From: Bryobacterales bacterium
GTDB lineage: Bacteria; Acidobacteriota; Terriglobia; Bryobacterales; Bryobacteraceae
Length of the DNA stretch: 57,375 nt
Reading direction: 5' to 3'
Assembly: GCA_020847975.1 (NCBI GenBank)
Contig: JADLBD010000269.1
Coordinates: 1-57,375, forward strand
Shown here in pieces: positions 42,870 to 50,784 of the stretch; the stretch's first letter is position 1; each line of letters starts with the position of its first letter. The position numbers were made by a program, and so were the translations under genes. The notes under the pieces were generated by a model. The model did no database searches and had not been told where the DNA came from. It saw nothing but the letters and a program-made list of their open reading frames with translations.

Positions 42870-45261
42870 GGAGATCTTCGCCCGGCTCCTCGATTTCGAA
42901 GAGCCGGAGCGTCTTCCAGCTCTCGAGGATCTCTGTCCCGACGATCCGGAGACCGCGGCCGAGGTTCGGGAAATGCTCGAGCAACTCCCCGCCGCCGAGT
43001 CCTTCTTTGCCCGTTTTCCAACGCAGGAAAACGCCGGCGCCTCGCGGCTGGATGGGCGGCGCGTTGGCGCCTATCGGATTACCGGCGAACTGGGACGCGG
43101 CGGTATGGGAGTTGTCTACCGGGCCGAGCGCGATGATGGCCAGTTCGTGCGCCAGGTGGCGGTGAAGTTCGTCAGTTTGCTCGCCGCCGGCGGGGAAGCC
43201 TGGCGGCGGTTCGAGCGCGAGAAGCGCATTCTTGCCGGCTTGCGCCACCCCAACATCGCTGAACTTCTGGATGCCGGTGTCAGCGAAGAGGGCACACCCT
43301 ATATCGTCATGGAATTGGTCGAGGGTGTGCCCATTGACGTGTATTGCCGTGAGCGGCGATTGAGCCTCGAGGAGCGGATTCGCCTCATTCAGCAAATCGC
43401 CGGGGCTGTCGATTTCATCCACCGCAACCTGATCGTTCATCGCGACATTAAGCCCGGCAATGTCTTCGTCACCGCGGAGGGAGTGCCCAAGCTGCTCGAC
43501 TTTGGGATCTCGCGGGTGCTGCCCGCGGACGGCGAGGAGGGAGACCGCACCGCGCCCGAGTGGCGCCTGATGACGCTGAACTATGCCAGCCCCGAGCAAT
43601 TACGGGGGGAAGCCGTTTCCACCGGAGCCGATGTTTACTCATTGGGCTTGCTCTTATATGAGTTGCTGGCCGGACGGCAGGCGTACTCTCTTTCCGGTTC
43701 CCCGGCCGCGAACCTGCTCCGTCAAGTCCTGGAAGAGGATCCGCCTCCACCGGGGGCCGGCGCCGACCTGGATCAAATCGTCATGAAGTCGATCCGCAAG
43801 GCTCCGGCGGAGCGCTACGCCTCAGCGCGGGAGTTAGCGGCGGATCTCGAGAACTACCTGGCCGGGCGGCCCGTATCCGCCATACCACCGGCGAAACTGT
43901 ACCGCCTCCGCAAGTGGATCCGCCGCAACCGGATCGCGGTAACCATCGGCGCGCTGGTGACGCTGATGCTCCTCGCCGCCGGAGCCGCGGTAGTGTGGCA
44001 GATGCAGGTCGCGCGCCGGGAACGCGCCGTCGCCGAGCGCCGGTTCCACGACGTGCGTAAACTGGCGAACTCCATCCTGTTCGAATTTCACGATCCGATT
44101 TCCCGGCTCTCGGGCGCCACGGAAGTCCGCCGGCTGATGATCGCGCGCTCCCTCGAGTACCTCGATTCTCTGGCCCGTGACGCCCGAAGCGATGTGGCAT
44201 TGCAGTTGGAACTGATATCTGCTTACACGCGCCTTGGCGACATTCAGGGCAATCCGAACCGTGCCAACCTTGGTGACACGAAAGGTGCGCTCGGCAGCTA
44301 CAACAAGGCCAGAGCCATCCTGGAAGAGGTGCTCAAAGCCGAACCGCGTCACCGTGCGGCGTCACTCGAGATGGGCCGCCTGCTGACCCTGATAGGCGCG
44401 CAACTCGTCCACGCTGGTCAGGACGCCGCTTCGTTGGAAATGAAACGAAAGGCGCTCGCGCACTGGGAGAGCCTGGCGAAAGACGCCCCGGACGACGAAC
44501 AGGTGAGACGCGGCCTGGCGGCAGCCTACTCCGAAATGGCGACGGCAACAGCCGGTCAACTGCCCAACAACGAGAGATTCGCCTTCGGGGATCGGGCCAT
44601 GGCCGTGTACGAGAAGCTGCTGGTGTCCCGCCCCTCCGATCCGGAGCGAATGCGCGACCTCGCTCGGGTCCACAAGTATTTGAGCGGCATGTATCAGGAT
44701 GACGCCAACCGCATGCTGGAACACGCCCGGGCCGCCGTGAAGTTGGACGAGCGGCGCGTTCAGGCTGCGCCCCGGGACGCCTTGGCTCGGATGGAGTTCG
44801 CCCAGAGTTTGAGCATGGTGGCTACAGGGTGTGAAAAGAAGGGTGACCTTTCAACCGCCGCCGCCTTCGCCCAGCGCAGCGTCGATATCCGCCGGGCGCT
44901 TTGGGAGGCCGATCCAAAGGACCACCGGGTGCGCGACCGCCTCGCCTACGCCCTGACGCTCCTCGGCCAGTTTCGCCGCAGGCAAGGAGACTGGCGAGGC
45001 GCGTTGGCGTCCTTGGGGGAGGCGATCGAACACACCGAAGCCCTGGTCAGACACACCGATTTCTACATGGCTTGGCACAATCTCGCATGGGCGCGCCTCG
45101 AACGGGCCGAGGTGTACCGGAAGTTCGGCTCTGGCGACGTCTGCATCGAGTATCGCCGGGCCGCCGAAGCCTATCGCCGGCTGGCCGCCGGCCGCAAGGA
45201 GTATTACGGCAAAAAGCTTTCTGAGCTTCAGCCGAAACTGGCTTCTTGTGGTGGAAACTGA
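42841..45261 (+). CDS. Transmembrane Ser/Thr protein kinase with TPR-like C-terminal region
   Basis: 806 residues from GTG 42841, which has GGAGG just upstream. The kinase domain (about 78-345) has the Gly loop GELGRGGMGVVYRA, Lys109, catalytic HRDIKPGN with Asp202, and DFG at 220-222. A membrane helix at about 365-387 separates it from a periplasmic part of about 415 residues, made of helical TPR-like repeats. This layout is common in Acidobacteriota and Planctomycetes. The repeats may bind a ligand or protein outside. Translationally coupled to the ECF sigma gene. No PASTA domain. Confidence 0.93.
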   Translation: MVSSGSRKVEEIFARLLDFEEPERLPALEDLCPDDPETAAEVREMLEQLPAAESFFARFPTQENAGASRLDGRRVGAYRITGELGRGGMGVVYRAERDDGQFVRQVAVKFVSLLAAGGEAWRRFEREKRILAGLRHPNIAELLDAGVSEEGTPYIVMELVEGVPIDVYCRERRLSLEERIRLIQQIAGAVDFIHRNLIVHRDIKPGNVFVTAEGVPKLLDFGISRVLPADGEEGDRTAPEWRLMTLNYASPEQLRGEAVSTGADVYSLGLLLYELLAGRQAYSLSGSPAANLLRQVLEEDPPPPGAGADLDQIVMKSIRKAPAERYASARELAADLENYLAGRPVSAIPPAKLYRLRKWIRRNRIAVTIGALVTLMLLAAGAAVVWQMQVARRERAVAERRFHDVRKLANSILFEFHDPISRLSGATEVRRLMIARSLEYLDSLARDARSDVALQLELISAYTRLGDIQGNPNRANLGDTKGALGSYNKARAILEEVLKAEPRHRAASLEMGRLLTLIGAQLVHAGQDAASLEMKRKALAHWESLAKDAPDDEQVRRGLAAAYSEMATATAGQLPNNERFAFGDRAMAVYEKLLVSRPSDPERMRDLARVHKYLSGMYQDDANRMLEHARAAVKLDERRVQAAPRDALARMEFAQSLSMVATGCEKKGDLSTAAAFAQRSVDIRRALWEADPKDHRVRDRLAYALTLLGQFRRRQGDWRGALASLGEAIEHTEALVRHTDFYMAWHNLAWARLERAEVYRKFGSGDVCIEYRRAAEAYRRLAAGRKEYYGKKLSELQPKLASCGGN

Positions 45262-45277
45262 AGATCCTGGCGCTTCC
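45260..45277 (+). repeat. 18-base sequence shared with 30740-30757
   Basis: GAAGATCCTGGCGCTTCC occurs exactly here, around the kinase stop codon, and upstream of fpg at 30740-30757. The ends GAAG and CTTC are complementary. Its nature is unknown; a remnant of a dispersed repeat is possible. Confidence 0.5.
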
Positions 45278-45280
45278 GGT

Positions 45281-45340
45281 TAGTGTCCACTCTCCGCCCG
45301 TTTTTCGCATGTCAGTCTGAGGCCGCGGAAACGGCCAAAG
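45281..45340 (+). repeat. Repeat element copy A upstream of the LysM-like gene
   Basis: About 60 bases, with GTGTCCAC at 45283-45290, a T-rich core leading into TTTTTCGCATGTCAGTC (45301-45317), then an inverted repeat GGCCG/CGGCC (45321-45336). It recurs at 46565-46624 and 47580-47640, each time upstream of a gene start. Here the ATG is 36 bases after the hairpin. Confidence 0.7.
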
Positions 45341-45372
45341 AGTCTGAAACAGTCCAGCCTAAGGAGGGCAAC

Positions 45373-46245
45373 ATGCCGGCTCCACTCGTGAAAACCCCTG
45401 CGAGCATCGGTCTCACCGAAGCTCCCTGGCCGCCGGGCACCCCGAACAAGCGCCCGGCTACGGTACAAGTGGGAGACAGCTTTCTTGACGTATGCAACCG
45501 CGAGGGCTGTTCCTTCGCCGCCTTGATCAGGTGCAACTTCGAAATAGATATCGACCAGCCCAACCTCAAGGGCAAATGGGAGTGGGTGGTCAACTATTAC
45601 CTCCAGACGAAGCTCAAGTGTACGCGTCTGACGGCGGGAGGCAACTACATGTTCTCGGGCGGCGAGACAATCTATATTCCGACCCAATCGCCCGTCCCGG
45701 CTCAACCGGCGCCGGCCCCAACCGTCCAGCGTATCAGCCTGCGCCGTTCGATTCTCGACAAAACCCTCACGAAGCATTTCGTCGATATCCTCGATGGCGG
45801 GGACCCCAGGGACCGGGCTGCCGAGAAATTCCACGATATTTCCTGGAAGATGGTCTACCGTGACTATGACCCACAAACCGGCATGTACATGCCCAGTCCG
45901 AAGAACAGCCAAAGCACCCCCGACGCCCTGCTGGTTAACCCCAGGGAGCGAGTCATCTCCGAGCAAACCATCCAAACCGAAAAATCCAACGTCCTGTTGC
46001 GCGTCATCGTTCACACCATGGTCGAGTATGTAGCCCCCTCGATCCTCCCCGATCCGGGGCTGAACTTTCAGCTTGGCGGGGAGATCTGGCATCGCCGGCG
46101 CGAGTTTTTCTACGGACCGGGTGACCCCAACCAACAGGTCACCGTCGTGCAACAGGTCCTGCGGAAGAAGGCCGGCGGCACGATCGAGTCAAGGCCTCCG
46201 GTTGTGACGTATATCCCTCAACCCGAAGATCTGGCCGGCCTTTGA
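45373..46245 (+). CDS. LysM-like domain protein, otherwise unrecognised
   Basis: 290 residues from ATG 45373, which has a perfect AAGGAGG; the open frame upstream to 45283 is the repeat element. Residues about 30-105 resemble a divergent LysM fold: VQVGDSFLDVCNREGCSFAA, then NYMFSGGETIYIP, with an insertion between. After a Pro/Ala/Gln linker (106-120) comes a domain of about 170 residues that I do not recognise (FVDILDGG, WKMVYRDYDPQTGMYMPS, VIVHTMVEYVAPSILPDPGL). There is no signal peptide. It follows the kinase by 111 bases on the same strand. Phage- or secretion-related LysM proteins of similar shape exist, but no firm function can be given. Confidence 0.7.
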   Translation: MPAPLVKTPASIGLTEAPWPPGTPNKRPATVQVGDSFLDVCNREGCSFAALIRCNFEIDIDQPNLKGKWEWVVNYYLQTKLKCTRLTAGGNYMFSGGETIYIPTQSPVPAQPAPAPTVQRISLRRSILDKTLTKHFVDILDGGDPRDRAAEKFHDISWKMVYRDYDPQTGMYMPSPKNSQSTPDALLVNPRERVISEQTIQTEKSNVLLRVIVHTMVEYVAPSILPDPGLNFQLGGEIWHRRREFFYGPGDPNQQVTVVQQVLRKKAGGTIESRPPVVTYIPQPEDLAGL

Positions 46246-46564
46246 TGGGCGCTGTTCGTGACGTACCCTGGCGCGGCTCGCATGCTCCCGTTTGTTCCTG
46301 ATCGGCCTTGAAACGGCTTGCATCGAGGCTGAGGACGCCAGAGCCTTCAGGCGTGCCCATCTCGAGGTGATGTGGAAATTGGTCGAACCTTGTCACTCCA
46401 GCCACCTCGGATGGACGTCGCGAGGACCGCCGGAGCAGGCGCTCGTGTCGCGGTACGTGGATGAGATCGGCCAGCAGGGGCGAGGGGGTTTCCATCTGCT
46501 CGCCTCGCGCGCCGGCGGGCGGTCCTGCGTGGGAGAGCTAGTACCGGCCGCCAGTACTTCTGGC
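46246..46564 (+). pseudogene. Relics of a HAF-repeat gene and a caspase gene
   Basis: No intact gene lies here. Bases 46255-46282 match 26 of 28 bases of the HAF-repeat gene at 48313-48340 (LFVTYPGAAR). Bases about 46386-46530 resemble the caspase gene at about 49268-49425: the translated relic reads CHSSHLGWTSRGPPEQALVS against CHAGHIGWSARGTAEQSLIS, followed by RYVDEIGQQGRG and LLASRAGGRS. The relic spans the catalytic Cys-His region and ends near 46540. The order HAF then caspase equals that of the intact genes, so the relic looks like a shrunken duplicate of the downstream pair. Confidence 0.65.
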
Positions 46565-46624
46565 AGGTGTCCATTCCGCACTCGCTTTTCGCACGTCATC
46601 ATGAGGCCGAAGAAGCGGCCCCCG
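46565..46624 (+). repeat. Repeat element copy B upstream of the TIG/collagen-like gene
   Basis: GTGTCCAT at 46567-46574, CTTTTCGCACGTCATC in the centre (46585-46600) and the GGCCG/CGGCC hairpin at 46605-46620. It follows the caspase relic directly and is 53 bases before ATG 46674. Confidence 0.7.
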
Positions 46625-46673
46625 AGGAGGAGGTCTATGGTGCGTCCTCCACTGACCTGAGAGGAAAACGAAA

Positions 46674-47401
46674 ATGACATCGTCCGTGAAATCGTACAGC
46701 AAGTTCATGACTCTGCTTTGCGCCATCCTGGGTGTTGCATCTGTTCAGGTGGCGATAGCACAGCCCGGGGTTCAACTGAAGATTCAGAGCGTGGCGGCCG
46801 CCTATCTGCCCTCAGGCTCGCCGGATTACCTGATGATCACCGGCGTCAACTTCGGTTCTGTGCCGGGAATGGTGACGCTCAACGGCGCCGGCCAGACCGT
46901 TAAGGTTTGGACACCGGCGGGATCATGGTGATGGTCTCCGGTGTGCCTGCCGCGGGAACCTACCGGCTGGAAGTGAGGCGGACCGACACCAACGGCGCGG
47001 TCTTTCGTGACGAATCAGACGTGACGCTGGGCGCTGCCGGACCGCAGGGCCCCCAAGGCGTGGCTGGACCCATAGGGCCGATGGGACCGCAAGGCCCCCA
47101 AGGTCCCCAGGGGACGCCTGGAATATCGGGATGCGAGGTGGTCAACTCCACGTCTTCCCATGGTCCTCTTTCGCCAAACGCCAGCGTCCACATGTACAAG
47201 AACTGCCCATCGGGGAAGATGCTCTTGGCTGGTGGTTGCGAGGGCTTTTCCAACAATGCTCCGTTTCTCAGCCTTGTGAGCAGTCGACCGTATTCCTCGC
47301 CCTCCTCCACCAGTTGGCGCTGTGTATGGGTCAATTCGAATGACTCCCCGGTGACGGCTGTCGACCTGAGTGTGTATGCGATCTGCGCAACCGTGCCGTA
47401 G
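46674..47401 (+). pseudogene. Frameshifted secreted TIG/collagen-like protein gene
   Basis: Two frames together make one protein. The first (46674-46931, 85 residues) has a signal peptide (ending VAIAQ) and the start of an IPT/TIG-type domain (YLMITGVNFGSVPGMVTLNG). The second (from about 46907 to 47401) continues the same domain (MVMVSGVPAAGTYRLEV), then eight or so collagen-type Gly-X-Y triplets (GPQGPQGVAGPIGPMGPQG), then a Cys-containing C-terminal domain of about 85 residues. The reading frame changes by -1 between 46907 and 46931. It may be a real inactivating mutation, a sequencing error, or, less likely, programmed frameshifting. Ribosome site GAGAGGA precedes the ATG. Confidence 0.75.
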
Positions 47402-47733
47402 GTGTGAATCAGGCGCGGACGTGCCCCGGTCGGGCAACCTCGGCCGGGGCCGCGTATTCCTGGATTTCGAGCGTGTCTCATACTCGCCACCGGGACGCTG
47501 CTGCGTTTCGACTGACCCGCCGGTGGCGGGCGGCCTGCGGCACGAAAGTGACCATCACCCGGCGAACCGGTACTACTGCCGGTGTCCACTTTGCACGTGT
47601 TTTTCGCACGTCAGTCAGCGGCCGAACAACCGGCCGCCGGGGACGATGCGCTGCGACGCACTTTCAACGGGTCTTGTTCCAACCAAGAGAAAGCATAATA
47701 GCGCCGAGTGACTGAAAAAGGAGGTTTAGGCTC
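47402..47733. other. Intergenic region with possible hairpin and repeat copy C
   Basis: 332 bases without a convincing gene. A GC-rich hairpin CCGGTCGGG...CCTCGGCCGGGG near 47431-47455 could end the preceding transcript, though no T-run follows. Repeat copy C is at 47580-47640. AAAAAGGAGG before ATG 47734 is a strong ribosome site. Two short open frames here (starting 47370 and 47404) show no protein character. Confidence 0.4.
47580..47640 (+). repeat. Repeat element copy C upstream of the HAF-repeat gene
   Basis: GTGTCCAC at 47582-47589, GTTTTTCGCACGTCAGTC at 47598-47616 region and the hairpin GGCCG/CGGCC at 47620-47635. It is 98 bases ahead of ATG 47734, farther than the other two copies. 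Confidence 0.7.
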
Positions 47734-48612
47734 ATGCCGCGTTTGACGTTTCTATTTCTACTCCTGAGTGTCGTGAGCTTCGGGCAGGCGCCCGGGTTTG
47801 ACATCAACCACTGCCAGATCTTTACGCTGCCTGCCCTTCAGGCATCGAGGATCACCAACACGGGCGAGATCCTCGGCCAGGGTCAGGGCTCCGCGTTCCT
47901 CATCAGGAACGGCGTAATTTCACCAGTCGCTCTTCCGGTGGCCGGCGTTGGCGCGGTGTATGCGAACGGAATGAATGAGAGCGGCGACATCGTGGGCGAG
48001 TATCGTGATGCGGGCAACGTCGCGCGTCCCTTCGTTATCATCCAGGAAACGTTTCAAACTCTTTCCGACGAGGACGGCCGAACGCCGGTTCCCGCCGATA
48101 TCAACCAGCAGAGGGTGATCACTGGCGCTGCCCGCAAGCAGGGCCAATACGATATCGGGTTCATCCGAAAGTACGGAAACTACGCCTATTTCCAATGTGA
48201 TCCGGACGGCCACACGAATCCGTGGGGCATCAATCACAACGGCGACGTCGCCGGCATCTGCGGCACTTACACCAACCTTCGCGGATTCGTCTATCACAAC
48301 GGCGCATTCCTATTCGTGACGTACCCCGGCGCGGCGCGCACGCGTGTGTGGGATATCAACACAAACGGCGACTTGGTGGGTGACGCGATTTTCGAAGATC
48401 CGCAGGGCAGAACCTGGGCCAAGGCGTTTCTGTGGCGGAATGGGGTCTTCCACGATCTCTCGTTTCCAGGCGTTCGCCAGAGTCTTGCCCGGTCCATTAA
48501 CGATCAGGGGGACGTATTAGGCAACGTCACGATCGTTCACAACGACAACGCCGGCAGCTTGCTGGAACTCGGCTCGTTCAATTTCGTGCGGGATACAAGA
48601 CACCTGAAGTAG
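47734..48612 (+). CDS. Secreted HAF-repeat protein
   Basis: 292 residues with a signal peptide (1-18, ending VVSFGQ). The body is built of degenerate repeats of the form GxINxxGDIVG...FxxxxGxFxxxxxPG: NGMNESGDIVGEYR, WGINHNGDVAGICG, WDINTNGDLVGDAI and RSINDQGDVLGNV, each followed by a hydrophobic FVYHNGAF- or FLWRNGVF-type strand. This is the 'extracellular repeat, HAF family' pattern, probably a beta-propeller-like structure outside the cell. Function unknown. AGGAGG precedes the ATG. The caspase gene follows after 40 bases. Confidence 0.82.
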   Translation: MPRLTFLFLLLSVVSFGQAPGFDINHCQIFTLPALQASRITNTGEILGQGQGSAFLIRNGVISPVALPVAGVGAVYANGMNESGDIVGEYRDAGNVARPFVIIQETFQTLSDEDGRTPVPADINQQRVITGAARKQGQYDIGFIRKYGNYAYFQCDPDGHTNPWGINHNGDVAGICGTYTNLRGFVYHNGAFLFVTYPGAARTRVWDINTNGDLVGDAIFEDPQGRTWAKAFLWRNGVFHDLSFPGVRQSLARSINDQGDVLGNVTIVHNDNAGSLLELGSFNFVRDTRHLK

Positions 48613-48652
48613 GCATGCGCGCCCGCGCCGCAGGTCAAACCGGCGTACTACG

Positions 48653-50767
48653 ATGCCAGCAACAAGAGCACGAAGAGCATTGCCACCGGAATCAAGGCCG
48701 GGCTTTCAGGGCTGCACGCCTTGCCGCGCACGCGTCTTCGCCACTTGGATCTGCTTTGCGGTCCTCTCTTCGGCTTCCCACGCGGGCGCACCCCAAACGG
48801 AGCCAGGAGGGCGCCGCGACCTGAGCTTCGAGCGGATAGACAGCGGCTCCGATCTGGACCGTCAAGGCAAGCTATGGGCCATTGTGATCGGCATCTCACA
48901 TTACAAGAATCTGCCACCCCAGTCTCAGCTTCGCTTCGCCCACCGGGACGCCGAGACGTTCGCGGCATTCTTGCGCAGTCCCAATGGCGGCGGATTCCCT
49001 TCCAGCCACCTGAAGGTCCTTCTCGAGGAGAATGCAACGCTTTCCGCCATGCGCACGGCCCTTGGCACCTGGCTGGCGCGCTCTGCTGAGCCTGGAGACG
49101 TCGTATATGTATTCTTTGCGGGCCACGGCGTGACCGAGAGCGAACGGGACGGCTATCTCCTGGGGTACGATTCGGACCCGCAAGACCTTTACGCGACGGC
49201 ACTCCCGGTCGCGGAGCTCGACAAGATCATCACCGAACGAATCCGGGCCAGAACGGTAGTGCTCCTGGTGGATGCCTGTCACGCCGGCCATATCGGCTGG
49301 TCCGCGCGGGGAACGGCGGAGCAGTCTCTGATTTCCCGGTATCTGGACGAGATCGGCGAAAAGGGACGCGGCGTGCTGCGGCTGCTTGCTTCGCGCGCCG
49401 ACGAGCGGTCCTTCGAGAGTGATGAATGGGGCGGCGGACACGGCGCATTCACGCATTTCCTGCTGGAGGGCCTCCAGGGCAAGGCCGACCGCAACGGCGA
49501 CGGCGTCGTGCGCGCGACCGAACTGTCGGAATACCTGGCCGAGGTGGTCCCCGAACGGACCAAGGCGCTGCAGCATCCGCGGGCCGCCGGACACTTCGAT
49601 CCGTCGCTGCCGCTCAGCGTACTCAATCGAGCCCGGCCCGCCCCTGTTCCAGCCCTGGTCACTCTCGAACTCCATGGGCCCGCCGGCAGTGAGGTTTATC
49701 TGGATAACACCTACCGCGGGCGGATTCGGCCTTCGGAAATTCTGCTCATTGACAGCGTCCATGCCGGACCGCACGAATTGTCCATCGATTCTCCTGGCGC
49801 CGGCTCCGTCAGCCAGCGCCTGGTCCTTGCCGCCGCGAAAACCATCCTGAACCTGACTTCAGCCCTGCCCGGTGGCGCGTCCGTGCCAAGCTCTCCGCTG
49901 GCCGCCATGGTCCACTCGGCATTAGGCTCGGGCAAGATTCTCGAACCCGGAGGCGCTTGGGAGTTGTATCAGCAACTGGTTCGCGAGCGCGCCGGCGATC
50001 CCCAGCGCGGCGCCATCGAGGCAGCGCTCAGCGCGGCGCTCGCCGCCATCGGGCAGCGGGCTATCAACGACTATGTGCAACTGCCGCCTACCGAACTGCG
50101 GCCCGACACCTTTCACCGCGCTGCCAGGGCGTTCCATTTTCAGAAAGTGCTCGAACCGGGTGAAACTCAGCTTGACGCCAAGCGCCTCTTCAGCGAGGGC
50201 AGGGCGCTCATCGTGGAACGGAACTATCCGCAAGCGATTGAGGCGTTGCGGCAGGCTGCCGCTTTGGACCCAAAAGCGGCGTACTCACATAATGCGCTGG
50301 GACTGGCGCACGAGGCACTGCGCAAAGACGACGAGGCTACCCGCGATTTTCAAACCGCCGCAAAGCTCGCTCCAGCCTGGCCCTTACCGCACCTGCACCT
50401 CGGGATGCAGTATCAGCGGCGGAACAAGTTGGACGCCGCCGAAAGGGAACTGAAGCTGGCCGTACAACTCGGCCCGCGGCAAGCGTACTTGCGGGAGGCC
50501 CTGGGAACACATTATAGGGTCCGCGGCCGGTATGCCGATGCCGAAGAGGAAATCAACCGCCTCATCGGCCTCAATGCCGGATATGCGCCCGCGTACCGGG
50601 AACTGGGTTTGATCTGCCAGGCAAGCGCTCAGCACAAGAAGGCGGTTCAGGCTTTTGACGCGTACTTGAAACTCGCCCCTGACGCGGGCGACGCAGTCGC
50701 AGTCCGCGGCCTGTTGGCCAAGAGCCGCCAACTGGCTGAGCGGAAGCCGCCCACCCTCAAGCGCTGA
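48653..50767 (+). CDS. Caspase-family (peptidase C14) protein with PEGA-like and TPR domains
   Basis: 704 residues. A hydrophobic segment at about 28-44 (FATWICFAVLSSASHAG) is probably a signal peptide within a long N-terminus; the true start may be later, and no good ribosome site was found for 48653. The caspase domain (about 73-320) has the catalytic His158 in FFAGHGV and Cys209 in LLVDACHAGH. A PEGA-like beta domain lies at about 333-400 (GSEVYLDNTYRGRI). The C-terminus (about 500-700) is TPR. Such proteins cleave targets after a basic or acidic residue depending on subtype, and are linked to signalling and defence in bacteria. A partner or substrate cannot be told from the sequence. Confidence 0.88.
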   Translation: MPATRARRALPPESRPGFQGCTPCRARVFATWICFAVLSSASHAGAPQTEPGGRRDLSFERIDSGSDLDRQGKLWAIVIGISHYKNLPPQSQLRFAHRDAETFAAFLRSPNGGGFPSSHLKVLLEENATLSAMRTALGTWLARSAEPGDVVYVFFAGHGVTESERDGYLLGYDSDPQDLYATALPVAELDKIITERIRARTVVLLVDACHAGHIGWSARGTAEQSLISRYLDEIGEKGRGVLRLLASRADERSFESDEWGGGHGAFTHFLLEGLQGKADRNGDGVVRATELSEYLAEVVPERTKALQHPRAAGHFDPSLPLSVLNRARPAPVPALVTLELHGPAGSEVYLDNTYRGRIRPSEILLIDSVHAGPHELSIDSPGAGSVSQRLVLAAAKTILNLTSALPGGASVPSSPLAAMVHSALGSGKILEPGGAWELYQQLVRERAGDPQRGAIEAALSAALAAIGQRAINDYVQLPPTELRPDTFHRAARAFHFQKVLEPGETQLDAKRLFSEGRALIVERNYPQAIEALRQAAALDPKAAYSHNALGLAHEALRKDDEATRDFQTAAKLAPAWPLPHLHLGMQYQRRNKLDAAERELKLAVQLGPRQAYLREALGTHYRVRGRYADAEEEINRLIGLNAGYAPAYRELGLICQASAQHKKAVQAFDAYLKLAPDAGDAVAVRGLLAKSRQLAERKPPTLKR

Positions 50768-50784
50768 TCTGTTACCCTGATTTT

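Noticed and set aside
46292..46660. Open frame of 122 codons as an intact gene
   Set aside because: Only its middle resembles the caspase gene; it starts without a ribosome site and runs into the repeat element, so it is read as a relic.
47041..47125. Short tandem repeats taken at first as a CRISPR or VNTR
   Set aside because: They are the Gly-X-Y codons of the collagen-like stretch; no spacers or direct repeats of CRISPR size.
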